Made by a program: the position numbers and the translations under genes
NCBI RefSeq assembly: GCF_004339565.1
Contig: NZ_SMFZ01000002.1
Span: forward strand, 930,001 to 994,000
Length of the DNA stretch: 64,000 nucleotides
Reading direction: 5' to 3'
From: Pseudonocardia endophytica
GTDB lineage: Bacteria > Actinomycetota > Actinomycetes > Mycobacteriales > Pseudonocardiaceae
The notes under the pieces: model-generated
Database searches by the model: none
What the model saw: only the letters and a program-made list of their open reading frames with translations
Told to the model about the DNA's origin: nothing
Part shown: positions 1 through 8,292 of the stretch, in pieces
Position numbering within the stretch: position 1 is the first letter of the stretch
Layout of the letters: every line of letters begins with the position of its first letter

Positions 1-108
1 GGGACCGTCGCCGCGATCCAGGAACTGGACGTCGTGAACGGCGTGAACAGCGTTCTGCGCGTCGAGGGTCTCGGGCGCGCCGTCAGCGCACTGGGGGTGG
101 CCGGATGA
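1..108 (+). CDS. hom: Homoserine dehydrogenase, C-terminal end (partial)
   Basis: Only the last 35 codons are in the window; the start lies upstream. The reading frame ends in a hydrophobic beta/alpha segment (VVNGVNSVLRVEG) that resembles the end of the C-terminal ACT domain of actinobacterial homoserine dehydrogenases, the domain used for threonine feedback control. The stop overlaps the thrC start as ATGA, and the order hom-thrC-thrB is the standard actinobacterial threonine operon. The identification rests mostly on this context. Confidence 0.8.
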   Translation, partial: GTVAAIQELDVVNGVNSVLRVEGLGRAVSALGVAG

Positions 109-1214
109 CCGGGCAGACCGCGTCGACCGCACGCCAGACCGTCGCGCCACCCCCGTCGGGACACTGGCCGGGGGTGATCGAGGCGTACCGCCCCCGGATG
201 CCGGTGCAGCCGGGCTGGCAGGTGGTCACGCTGGCCGAGGGCGGGACGCCGTTGCTGCCCGCACCGCGGTTGTCCGCGCGTACCGGGTGCGAGGTCTATC
301 TCAAGGTCGACGGCGCGAACCCGACCGGGTCGTTCAAGGACCGCGGCATGACGATGGCCGTGACCGCGGCGCTCGCCGACGGCAAGCAGGGCGTGCTCTG
401 CGCGTCCACCGGCAACACGTCCGCGTCCGCCGCGGCCTACGCCGCGCGGGCCGGCATGACCTGTGCCGTCCTCGTCCCGCGCGGCAAGATCGCGCTGGGC
501 AAGCTCGCCCAGGCCGTCGCGCACGGTGCCCGGATCCTGCAGATCGACGGCAACTTCGACGACTGCCTGGAGCTCGCCCGCAAGACCACTGCCGACTACC
601 CGGCGATCGCGCTGGTCAACTCCGTGAACCCGACCCGGATCGCGGGCCAGGCCAGCGCCGCCTACGAGGTCTGCGACCAGCTCGGGCAGGCCCCGGACGT
701 GCACTGCCTCCCGGTCGGCAACGCCGGCAACATCACGGCGTACTGGCAGGGCTACCGCGGATACCACGCGGACGGCCTGATCTCGGACCTGCCGCGGATG
801 TTCGGCTTCCAGGCCGCCGGTGCCGCACCGCTCGTGCACGGCGGACCGGTCAAGAACCCGGAGACGATCGCGACGGCGATCCGGATCGGGGCGCCCGCGT
901 CGTGGGACGGCGCGGTCGCCGCCCGTGACGAGTCGAACGGCCGGTTCGCCGCCGTCACCGACGACGAGATCCTCGCCGCCTACCGGCTGCTCTCCGCCGA
1001 GGAGGCCGTGTTCGTCGAGCCGGCGTCCGCGTCGAGCGTGGCCGGCCTGCTGCAGTCGTCAGCGGACGGGACGCTCCCGCGCGGCTCGCTCGTGGTGTGC
1101 ACGGTGACCGGGCACGGCCTGAAGGACCCGGACACGGCGCTGCTCTCGGCCGGTGAGCCGGAGGTCGTCCCGATCGATCCGGGGGCCGTGGCCGCCGCCC
1201 TCGAGCTCGCCTGA
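105..1214 (+). CDS. thrC: Threonine synthase
   Basis: PLP-dependent enzyme (369 aa) that converts O-phosphohomoserine to threonine and phosphate, the last step of threonine biosynthesis in the cytoplasm. The PLP lysine is in SFKDRG (Lys78) and the phosphate-binding glycine loop is GNAGN near residue 205. Length fits the compact actinobacterial ThrC class. The ATG overlaps the hom stop by 4 bp and the stop overlaps thrB as TGATG, so the three genes are translationally coupled. Confidence 0.95.
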   Translation: MTGQTASTARQTVAPPPSGHWPGVIEAYRPRMPVQPGWQVVTLAEGGTPLLPAPRLSARTGCEVYLKVDGANPTGSFKDRGMTMAVTAALADGKQGVLCASTGNTSASAAAYAARAGMTCAVLVPRGKIALGKLAQAVAHGARILQIDGNFDDCLELARKTTADYPAIALVNSVNPTRIAGQASAAYEVCDQLGQAPDVHCLPVGNAGNITAYWQGYRGYHADGLISDLPRMFGFQAAGAAPLVHGGPVKNPETIATAIRIGAPASWDGAVAARDESNGRFAAVTDDEILAAYRLLSAEEAVFVEPASASSVAGLLQSSADGTLPRGSLVVCTVTGHGLKDPDTALLSAGEPEVVPIDPGAVAAALELA

Positions 1215-2116
1215 TGGGGCGGCCGACCGAGGTCCGGATCCGCGTTCCCGGCTCCACGGCGAACCTCGGGCCGGGATTCGACTGCTTCGGGCTCGCGCTC
1301 GGTCTCTACGACGAGCTGGAGGTCAGCGCCAGCGACACGCCCGGTGTGTCCGTCGAGGTCTCCGGTGAGGGGGAGGGGCGCGTGCCGCTGGGTCCGCGCC
1401 ATCTCGTCGTCCGCGCGATGCACCAGTCGTTCGAGCTGTTCGGTGACGCGCCGGCCGGGATCCGCCTGCGCTGCACCAACACCGTGCCGCACTCGCGCGG
1501 TCTGGGCAGCTCCGCGGCGGCCGCCGTGTCCGGCGTCGTCGCGGCCGCGGTGCTGGCCGGACGTGAGATCGACGGCGAACGGGAGGCCCTGCTGCAGCTC
1601 TCCGCCGGGATCGAGGGGCACGCGGACAACGCGGCCGCGAGCCTGCTCGGCGGGTTCGTCGTGGCGTGGGAGACGACCGGCGCCGCCCGCCGCTTCCACG
1701 CCGTGCGCCTCGACGCGCACCCGGACGTGCACCCGGTCGCGTGCGTGGCCTCCACCGAGTCCGCCACGAAGGCGACGCGCGGCCTGCTCCCGGACCGGGT
1801 CCCGCTGGGCGACGCGGCGTTCACCGGCAGCCGGACCGCGCTCGGCGTGCTGGCCATGACCGCCCGCCCGGACCTGCTGCTCGCGGCGACCGAGGACCGC
1901 CTGCACCAGCCGTACCGGCGGCCGGCCTATCCGGACTCGCTGGAGCTCGTCGAGTGGCTCCGGTCGCACGGGATCCCGGCCGCGGTCTCCGGCGCCGGCC
2001 CGACCGTGGTGGCACTGACGACCGACGGGACGCTGCCGCCGGGGGCCGAGCGGGACGGGTTCCGGGTGCTCCCGTTGCCGATCGACGCCGCCGGGATCCA
2101 GGTCGACGCCGCGTGA
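1214..2116 (+). CDS. thrB: Homoserine kinase
   Basis: GHMP-family kinase (300 aa) that phosphorylates L-homoserine to O-phosphohomoserine, the substrate of ThrC. The N-terminal segment has the GHMP signature (VPGSTANLGPGFDCFG) and the ATP-binding loop GLGSSAAAAV lies near residue 100. A C-terminal GHMP motif (AVSGAGPTVVAL) is near residue 257. The start overlaps the thrC stop by one base. It is the last gene of the hom-thrC-thrB operon; the next gene, rho, is separated by more than 350 bp. Confidence 0.95.
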   Translation: MGRPTEVRIRVPGSTANLGPGFDCFGLALGLYDELEVSASDTPGVSVEVSGEGEGRVPLGPRHLVVRAMHQSFELFGDAPAGIRLRCTNTVPHSRGLGSSAAAAVSGVVAAAVLAGREIDGEREALLQLSAGIEGHADNAAASLLGGFVVAWETTGAARRFHAVRLDAHPDVHPVACVASTESATKATRGLLPDRVPLGDAAFTGSRTALGVLAMTARPDLLLAATEDRLHQPYRRPAYPDSLELVEWLRSHGIPAAVSGAGPTVVALTTDGTLPPGAERDGFRVLPLPIDAAGIQVDAA

Positions 2117-2480
2117 TGCCGTGACCTGCGGCGATCTCGCCGCCCGGTGTGGTGTTCGGCGCGCCGGGGAGGGGGTTGTTGCCGCCGCTGTGCGGTACGT
2201 CTACGCTCGGCAGTCACATGGCGATCCACGCGACATCCGCGTAGTCTCGTGTTCGGCCCGCTCGCCGATCTCCCATGGTCCTGTTCTCACGATTCTCCGG
2301 GATCGGGACCCCGAACGGGCGGTCCGTTTCCCGTGACGTCGTCATGGGCCCGCAGATGTTGCCGGTGATGGTCGATCACCCGTCCCCCTCCCGGCAGTCC
2401 GTCCGGTGACCGTGCCGGGCGAAGCGCGTGAATCCGCTGACCTGGACGCAGACGAGTCAGGTCGGTCAGGAAGGAACTTC
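2117..2480 (+). promoter_or_regulatory. Long leader region in front of rho
   Basis: These 364 bp between thrB and rho hold no convincing gene. An in-frame GTG at 2406 could extend Rho by 25 residues, but that segment lacks family character. TANNNT-like hexamers occur (for example TACGCT near 2200). A GC-rich inverted repeat around 2304-2330 could form a stem. Long leaders in front of rho are known to take part in autoregulation in other bacteria; here that is only an inference from length and position. Confidence 0.4.
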
Positions 2481-4874
2481 GTGAGCGAGACCGATCTCGT
2501 CGGCTCCCAGTCCGATAGCGACGCACCAGCGGCTCCCCGTCGTCGTGGTGGTCTCTCCGGCATGGTCCTGGCCGAGCTGCGCCAGCTGGCCACCGAGCTG
2601 AACGTCCCCGACATCTCCGGCATGCGGAAGGGGGACCTGATCGCGGCGATCAAGGAGCGGCAGGGCGACAGCGCCCCGGCCAAACGATCCTCGCGCCCGT
2701 CGCCCCGCTCCGCGACCGGCGATGCCGCCGCCTCCGGGAACTCCCAGCTCACGCTGGGTGAGTCCGGTTCGGACGGTGCGTCGAGCAACGGCTCGGCCAC
2801 GGACACCGCCCCGGCCGCGAACGGGACGGCCGACGCCGCATCCGGCTCCGCGGCGAAGGCCTCCACGGACGGTGCGGCCGAGCAGGAGACGCCGACGCGC
2901 CGTCGTCGCGCGGCCAGCCGTCCGGCCGGGGCGCCCGCCGCGTCCTCCGCTCCCGAGACCGACTCGTCGACGGCACAGGCTGCTCCGCAGACCGACGGCG
3001 TGTCGGGCGACGGCGCGTCGGGCAACGGCGTCGCCGACGGTGCCGCCGCAACGGCCGCCGCGAGCGCCCCGTCCACTCCGGACGTGACCGAGGCCTCGAC
3101 CCCGTCCACCCAGAACGGCTCGTCCGAGCAGGCCGGCGGCTCCGAGCAGGCCGGCGGCTCGTCGGAGCAGAGCGGCTCGTCGGAGCAGGGTGGTGAGGGC
3201 GGTCCGCGCCGCAGGCAGACCCGCCGGCGCGGTGGTGGCGGTGGCGACGACCGGCAGCAGGGCTCGTCGCAGAACCAGCCCCAGAACCAGCCCCAGAACC
3301 AGCCCCAGAACCAGTCCCAGAACGACGAGCGGGCCGAGCAGCCCGCCGGCGTCGCGGCGGACGCGGGCGGTAAGGGCGACGGCCAGGACGGCGACCGCTC
3401 CGACCGTCGCGGCAACCGGGACAACCAGGGCCGCGGCAACCAGGGCGGCAACCGCGGTGGCGACAACCAGGGCAACCGCAACGGCCGCGACAACCAGGGC
3501 AACGGCGGCGGCCGGAACGACAACGGCGGCGGCCGGAACAACAACGACAACGGTGGCGGCCGGAACAACGACCGGAACGACCGCGCCAACGACCGCGCCA
3601 ACGACCAGGACGACGAGGACGGCGACGGCCGCGGCCGCCGCGGTCGCCGGTTCCGGGACCGTCGTCGCGGCCGGGACCGCGAGCGCACCGGCGGTGGCGG
3701 CGGAGGCGTCGACACCGAGATCCGCGACGACGACGTGCTGCTCCCGGTCGCCGGCATCGTCGACATCCTGGACAACTACGCGTTCGTCCGGACCACCGGC
3801 TACCTGTCCGGCCCGACCGACGTCTACGTCTCGATGTCGATGGTGCGCAAGAACGGGCTGCGCCGCGGCGACGCGATCACCGGTGCCGTCCGGCAGCCGC
3901 GCGACGGCGAGCAGCAGCGCCAGAAGTTCAACCCGCTCGTGCGGGTGGACACGATCAACGGCCGGGACCCGGAGACCGCCCGCCAGCGGCCCGAGTTCAC
4001 CAAGCTCACCCCGCTCTACCCGAACGAGCGGCTGCGCCTGGAGACCGACCCGTCGATCCTGACCACCCGGGTGATCGACCTGGTGATGCCGGTCGGCAAG
4101 GGCCAGCGCGCGCTGATCGTGTCGCCGCCGAAGGCGGGCAAGACCACGATCATGCAGAACATCGCGAACGCGATCACCACGAACAATCCGGAATGCCACC
4201 TCATGGTCGTCCTCGTCGACGAGCGGCCGGAGGAGGTCACCGACATGCAGCGGTCGGTGAAGGGCGAGGTCATCGCGTCCACGTTCGACCGGCCGCCGTC
4301 GGACCACACGGCCGTCGCGGAGCTGTCGATCGAGCGGGCGAAGCGCCTGGTCGAGATGGGGCACGACGTCGTCGTGCTCCTGGACAACATCACGCGGCTC
4401 GGCCGGGCCTACAACCTGGCGGCGCCGGCGTCCGGCCGGATCCTGTCCGGCGGTGTGGACTCCACGGCGCTCTACCCGCCGAAGCGCTTCCTCGGCGCGG
4501 CGCGCAACATCGAGGACGGCGGGTCGCTGACGATCTTCGCGACGGCGCTGGTCGAGACCGGGTCGACGATGGACACGGTGATCTTCGAGGAGTTCAAGGG
4601 CACCGGCAACGCCGAGCTCAAGCTCGACCGCAAGATCGCCGACAAGCGGGTCTTCCCGGCCATCGACATCGGCGACAGCTCGACCCGCAAGGACGAGCTG
4701 CTGATGTCCCCCGACGAGCACGCGGTGATGGTCAAGCTGCGCCGGGTGCTCGCTGCGCTGGACGACCAGCAGGCGATCGACCTGCTGATCACCCAGCTGA
4801 AGAAGAACAAGACGAACATCGAGTTCCTGATGCAGGTCTCCAAGAACGCCCCCGGGGCGCTGACCGAGGACTGA
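2481..4874 (+). CDS. rho: Transcription termination factor Rho with long disordered insert
   Basis: Hexameric RNA-dependent ATPase/helicase that terminates transcription (797 aa from this start). The GTG at 2481 is chosen because GGAAGGAA (2469-2476) precedes it and the N-terminus MSETDL is family-like. Order: Rho_N helical domain (residues about 15-55), a disordered Gly/Asn/Arg/Gln-rich insert to about residue 410 that includes a 12-bp repeat encoding QNQP, cold-shock RNA-binding domain (LLPVAGIVDILDNYAFVRT), and RecA-type ATPase with Walker A SPPKAGKTT and Walker B VVVLLDN. Large inserts are typical of high-GC actinobacterial Rho. The position equivalent to M. tuberculosis Met495 is Leu690 here. 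Confidence 0.97.
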   Translation: MSETDLVGSQSDSDAPAAPRRRGGLSGMVLAELRQLATELNVPDISGMRKGDLIAAIKERQGDSAPAKRSSRPSPRSATGDAAASGNSQLTLGESGSDGASSNGSATDTAPAANGTADAASGSAAKASTDGAAEQETPTRRRRAASRPAGAPAASSAPETDSSTAQAAPQTDGVSGDGASGNGVADGAAATAAASAPSTPDVTEASTPSTQNGSSEQAGGSEQAGGSSEQSGSSEQGGEGGPRRRQTRRRGGGGGDDRQQGSSQNQPQNQPQNQPQNQSQNDERAEQPAGVAADAGGKGDGQDGDRSDRRGNRDNQGRGNQGGNRGGDNQGNRNGRDNQGNGGGRNDNGGGRNNNDNGGGRNNDRNDRANDRANDQDDEDGDGRGRRGRRFRDRRRGRDRERTGGGGGGVDTEIRDDDVLLPVAGIVDILDNYAFVRTTGYLSGPTDVYVSMSMVRKNGLRRGDAITGAVRQPRDGEQQRQKFNPLVRVDTINGRDPETARQRPEFTKLTPLYPNERLRLETDPSILTTRVIDLVMPVGKGQRALIVSPPKAGKTTIMQNIANAITTNNPECHLMVVLVDERPEEVTDMQRSVKGEVIASTFDRPPSDHTAVAELSIERAKRLVEMGHDVVVLLDNITRLGRAYNLAAPASGRILSGGVDSTALYPPKRFLGAARNIEDGGSLTIFATALVETGSTMDTVIFEEFKGTGNAELKLDRKIADKRVFPAIDIGDSSTRKDELLMSPDEHAVMVKLRRVLAALDDQQAIDLLITQLKKNKTNIEFLMQVSKNAPGALTED

Positions 4875-4884
4875 CGTCGTTCGT

Positions 4885-4922
4885 CACCAGGGCCCGGCGG
4901 GAATCACCGCCGGGCCCTGGTG
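4885..4922 (+). terminator. Strong hairpin after rho
   Basis: An almost perfect inverted repeat of 14-16 bp (arms 4885-4900 and 4907-4922) with a 6-nt loop lies 10 bp after the rho stop. It is followed by TTG rather than a T-run, as is common for actinobacterial intrinsic terminators. Confidence 0.75.
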
Positions 4923-5012
4923 GTTGAATGGGTCGCAAGCCATACGGCTCCGGTTCACCCTCGCCGCTCTGAGAAGAGCAGGGACCCGGCGCCACGACGA
5001 GAGGACACACCC

Positions 5013-5231
5013 ATGCGTTCGGGCATCCACCCCGAGTACGTCGACACGCAGGTCACCTGCGGGTGCGGCAACCAGTTCCAGACGCGCAGCACGAAGTCCA
5101 CGGGCGCGATCACGGTCGAGGTCTGCTCCGCCTGCCACCCGTTCTACACGGGCAAGCAGAAGATCCTGGACTCCGGCGGCCGCGTGGCCCGCTTCGAGGC
5201 GCGCTACGGCAAGCGCCAGCGCACCAGCTAG
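5013..5231 (+). CDS. rpmE: 50S ribosomal protein L31 (zinc-ribbon form)
   Basis: Small ribosomal protein (72 aa) of the large subunit central protuberance and intersubunit bridge. Four cysteines (C16, C18, C38, C41) form the zinc-binding set of the C+ type L31, so this is the zinc-dependent paralogue rather than the zinc-starvation form. The ATG at 5013 gives the family N-terminus MRSGIHPEY. It sits between rho and prfA as in mycobacteria and is flanked on both sides by hairpins. Confidence 0.96.
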   Translation: MRSGIHPEYVDTQVTCGCGNQFQTRSTKSTGAITVEVCSACHPFYTGKQKILDSGGRVARFEARYGKRQRTS

Positions 5232-5241
5232 CTCCCTTTCG

Positions 5242-5281
5242 CGGCGCCCGTCACCTCGCAGCGAGGTGGCGGGCGCCGTTT
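5242..5281 (+). terminator. Intrinsic terminator after rpmE
   Basis: A 17-bp stem with one G-T pair (5242-5258 / 5262-5278), a 3-nt loop CAG, and then TTT begins 10 bp after the rpmE stop. It is the clearest Rho-independent terminator in the window. Confidence 0.85.
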
Positions 5282-5313
5282 CGTATGTCAGCCCCCATGA
5301 TCGGAAGGACCGC

Positions 5314-6396
5314 ATGAGCACGCGTGAGTCGGTCGACGCGCTCCTCGACGAGCACGCCGAGCTCGAGCAGCGCCTCGCCGACCCCGAGGTGCTCGCGGAC
5401 CCGGCCGCCGCCCGCAAGCTGGGCCGCCGGTACGCGGAGCTGGGCCCGGTCGTCGCCGTGGCGAACGAGCTGGCCACCACCCGGGCCGATCTCACCGCCG
5501 CGCGCGAGCTGGCCCAGGAGGACAGGGCGTTCGCCGCCGAGGCCGACGACCTGGCGTCACGGATCGAGCCGCTCGAGGAGCGTCTGGCCGAGCTGCTCGT
5601 GCCGCGCGACCCGCACGACTCGGACGACGTCGTGATGGAGGTCCGCTCCGGTGAGGGGGGCGAGGAGTCCGCGCTGTTCGCCGGTGACCTGGTGCGGATG
5701 TACACGCGGTACGCCGAGGGCCGCGGCTGGCGGGTCGAGCAGCTCGGGTCCACGCCGTCGGACCTCGGCGGGTTCAAGGACGTCACGCTGTCCGTGCGGT
5801 CGAAGGACCCGTCGTCGGGCGGGGTGTGGGCGTCGCTGAAGTTCGAGGGCGGGGTGCACCGCGTCCAGCGCGTGCCGGTGACCGAGTCGCAGGGCCGGAT
5901 CCACACGTCCGCGGCCGGGGTGCTGGTGTTCCCGGAGGTCGACGACGCGCCGGACGTCGAGATCGACGAGAAGGACCTGCGGGTCGACGTGTACCGCTCG
6001 TCCGGGCACGGGGGGCAGAGCGTGAACACCACCGACTCCGCGGTCCGGCTCACCCACGTGCCCACCGGCATCGTCGTGACCTGCCAGAACGAGCGCTCGC
6101 AGCTGCAGAACAAGGCCCGTGCGTTGGAGGTGCTGCGCTCCCGGCTGCAGGCGAAGGCCGAGGCGGAGGCCGCCGAGCAGGCCTCCGCCGACCGCCGCTC
6201 CCAGGTCCGGACGGTCGACCGCTCCGAGCGGATCCGGACGTACAACTTCCCGGAGAACCGGATCTCCGACCACCGCGTCGGGTTCAAGGCCCACAACCTG
6301 TCCACGGTGCTCGACGGCCGGCTCGACGACGTGATCGCGGCGCTGACCACGGCCGAGCGGGCCGAGGCGATGGCGGCCTCCTCCTCCGACGGGTGA
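5314..6396 (+). CDS. prfA: Peptide chain release factor 1
   Basis: Class I release factor (360 aa) that reads UAA and UAG and triggers peptidyl-tRNA hydrolysis on the ribosome. The GGQ loop is in SSGHGGQSVN, and the RF1-type stop-codon tripeptide is PVT in RVPVTESQGRIHTS, which separates it from RF2 (SPF). The ATG at 5314 follows GGAAGGA (5303-5309). The downstream gene encodes PrmC, which methylates the glutamine of the GGQ motif, so enzyme and substrate are adjacent. Confidence 0.97.
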   Translation: MSTRESVDALLDEHAELEQRLADPEVLADPAAARKLGRRYAELGPVVAVANELATTRADLTAARELAQEDRAFAAEADDLASRIEPLEERLAELLVPRDPHDSDDVVMEVRSGEGGEESALFAGDLVRMYTRYAEGRGWRVEQLGSTPSDLGGFKDVTLSVRSKDPSSGGVWASLKFEGGVHRVQRVPVTESQGRIHTSAAGVLVFPEVDDAPDVEIDEKDLRVDVYRSSGHGGQSVNTTDSAVRLTHVPTGIVVTCQNERSQLQNKARALEVLRSRLQAKAEAEAAEQASADRRSQVRTVDRSERIRTYNFPENRISDHRVGFKAHNLSTVLDGRLDDVIAALTTAERAEAMAASSSDG

Positions 6397-6457
6397 TCGC
6401 ATGACCCGCCGGGATGTCGATCCGGCCGGCGCGGACCGCGAGGGGCAGGCTGGCGCC

Positions 6458-7357
6458 GTGAGCCGCCATCCGCTGCGCGTCGCGATCGCCGAGTCGGAGC
6501 GCAGCCTCGCCGCCGCCGGGGTCGGTTCCCCGCGGGTGGACGCCGAGCTGCTCGCCGCGCACGTCCTCGACAGGCCGCGCTCCCAGCTGCTGATGACCCC
6601 GCTGGTCGACGACGACGAGGTGGAGCGCCTGCGGGAGCTGACCGCCCGTCGTGCGAAGCGGGAACCGTTGCAGCACATCCTCGGCACGGCCGTGCTCGGT
6701 CCGGTGACCGTGGACGTCGGGCCCGGCGTGTTCGTGCCGCGGCCGGAGACCGAGCTGCTGCTGGAGTGGGGCCTCGCCGCGATCCGCGACGTCCGGTCGC
6801 CGGTGGTCGTCGACCTGTGCACCGGGTCGGCGGCGTTGGCGCTGGCGTTCGCCGGGTCCCGGCCGGACGGGACCGTGCACGCGCTGGAGGCCGATCCGGC
6901 CGCGGTGCGGTGGGCGCGGCACAACATCGCGGCGCACGGGGACCGCGTCACGCTGCACGTCGCCGACGTCCGGTGGCCGGACCTGCTCGTCGAGCTGGAG
7001 GGGCGGGTCGACCTGGTCGTCTGCAATCCGCCCTACGTGCCGGACGGGACACCGGTGGAGCCAGAGGTCGCCGACTGGGACCCCGCGGACGCCGTGTTCG
7101 GAGGTCCGGACGGGCTGGAGCTGATCCCGGCCGTGCTGGACGTCGCGGCCGGGCTGTTGCGCCACGGGGGCGCGCTCGCCGTCGAGCACGACGACACGCA
7201 CGCCGAGTCGGTGCCCGAGCTGCTGCGCCGTCGTCGGACACTGGACGAGGTCGTCGAGCACGCCGACCTCGCGGGCCGTCCGCGTTTCGTGACGGCCCGC
7301 CGGGTGCCGGCGCCACGCGGGACCCGGGTGCGCCCGGACTCGCGTGACGGCGCCTGA
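6458..7357 (+). CDS. prmC: Release factor glutamine methyltransferase PrmC (HemK)
   Basis: SAM-dependent methyltransferase that N5-methylates the GGQ glutamine of release factors. The N-terminal helical domain (residues 1-80) binds the factor. The Rossmann domain carries VVDLCTGSAALALAF for SAM and the catalytic NPPY (VVCNPPYVPDG). I chose the GTG at 6458 (299 aa) because MSRHPLRVAIAE matches the usual family N-terminus. An ATG at 6401, just after prfA, would add 19 unconserved residues and cannot be excluded. Confidence 0.92.
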   Translation: MSRHPLRVAIAESERSLAAAGVGSPRVDAELLAAHVLDRPRSQLLMTPLVDDDEVERLRELTARRAKREPLQHILGTAVLGPVTVDVGPGVFVPRPETELLLEWGLAAIRDVRSPVVVDLCTGSAALALAFAGSRPDGTVHALEADPAAVRWARHNIAAHGDRVTLHVADVRWPDLLVELEGRVDLVVCNPPYVPDGTPVEPEVADWDPADAVFGGPDGLELIPAVLDVAAGLLRHGGALAVEHDDTHAESVPELLRRRRTLDEVVEHADLAGRPRFVTARRVPAPRGTRVRPDSRDGA

Positions 7358-7382
7358 GGTCCGACGGCCGGAGCGGCGGGCG

Positions 7383-7388
7383 TAGGCT
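7383..7388 (+). promoter_or_regulatory. -10 hexamer for a leaderless tsaC transcript
   Basis: TAGGCT lies 8 bp before the GTG start of tsaC, placing the expected transcription start at or next to the start codon. Confidence 0.6.
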
Positions 7389-7396
7389 GCCGGGCC

Positions 7397-8062
7397 GTGA
7401 CCGCACCGCAGACCCGGCCGACCTACGACTGCGCGGACCCCGACGAACGCCTGAGCGGACTCGCCGCCGCGGCGCGCGCCGTCCGCACCGGCCAGCTCGT
7501 CGTGCTGCCGACCGACACGGTCTACGGCATCGGGTGCGACGCCTTCTCCGGCGAGGCCGTGCGCGGGCTGCTGGCCGCCAAGAACCGCGGCCCGGACATG
7601 CCCGTCCCGGTCCTCGTCGGGTCCTGGACGACGATCGACGGCCTGGTCACGCACGTGCCGGCGTCGGCGCGGGCGTTGATCGAGGCGTTCTGGCCGGGCG
7701 CGGTGTCGATCGTGCTGCCGCACGCCCCGTCGCTGGCGTGGGACCTGGGCAGCACGCGCGGCACGGTGATGCTGCGCATGCCGCTGCACCCGGTCGCGCT
7801 GGAGCTGTTGCGCGAGATCGGACCGATGGCCGTGTCCAGCGCGAACGTGTCCGGGCAGGCTCCGGCCGCGAACGTCGAGGACGCCTCGCGGCAGCTCGGC
7901 GACAGCGTCGCCGTCTACCTCGACGGCGGCCCGTCCGGTGAGCCGATCGCCAGCACGATCGTCGACCTCACCGGCTTCCAGATCCGCATCCTGCGCGAGG
8001 GCGAGGTCACGGCCGAGCAGATCGCCGAGACGCTCGGCGAGCCGGTCGCCCGCGACAGCTGA
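7397..8062 (+). CDS. tsaC: L-threonylcarbamoyladenylate synthase (Sua5/YrdC)
   Basis: Forms threonylcarbamoyl-AMP from threonine, bicarbonate and ATP, the first step of the t6A37 modification of ANN-decoding tRNAs. The YrdC fold is recognisable by LPTDTVYGIGCDAF near residue 37, KNRGPDMPVPVLV, and SANVSGQAPA near residue 152. The C-terminus extends only slightly beyond the YrdC core, so this is the short form without a Sua5 domain. The start is a GTG preceded by a TAGGCT hexamer. The prfA-prmC-tsaC order is conserved in actinobacteria. Confidence 0.94.
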   Translation: MTAPQTRPTYDCADPDERLSGLAAAARAVRTGQLVVLPTDTVYGIGCDAFSGEAVRGLLAAKNRGPDMPVPVLVGSWTTIDGLVTHVPASARALIEAFWPGAVSIVLPHAPSLAWDLGSTRGTVMLRMPLHPVALELLREIGPMAVSSANVSGQAPAANVEDASRQLGDSVAVYLDGGPSGEPIASTIVDLTGFQIRILREGEVTAEQIAETLGEPVARDS

Positions 8063-8088
8063 GTCGATCAGAGGTCGCGGCTGCGCAC

Positions 8089-8174
8089 GGCGCCGGGACG
8101 TTCCACTCGACGGCCTTCGCGGATCGGGCGGCACGTTCCGGTTGCGTCCGGCGCCGTAACGTTCCACTCGATCG
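8089..8174. repeat. Pair of 25-bp intergenic repeats, 61 bp apart
   Basis: Units at 8089-8113 and 8150-8174 share the core GGCGCCG-NN-ACGTTCCACTCGA and differ at a few positions. They sit in the 230-bp gap between tsaC and glyA. A related pair in the opposite orientation is at 23487-23580. No coding potential is seen here. Confidence 0.6.
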
Positions 8175-8278
8175 CGGAACCGGATCGGCCGGCACGTTGC
8201 GGCTGTCCGGCGGCCCGATCGACCGGCGACAGGTGTGACCGGGTCCGCACGGGCGACGATGTGGCGCAGGTGGTCGAG

Positions 8279-8284
8279 TAACGT
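8279..8284 (+). promoter_or_regulatory. -10 hexamer for glyA
   Basis: TAACGT lies 8 bp upstream of the glyA GTG, again the leaderless arrangement. Confidence 0.6.
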
Positions 8285-8292
8285 GCACGTCC

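Noticed and set aside
2466..4721. 751-residue minus-strand frame opposite rho
   Set aside because: Antisense shadow of the GC-rich rho gene, with Val/Arg/Ala/Leu bias and no domain; rho itself is unambiguous.
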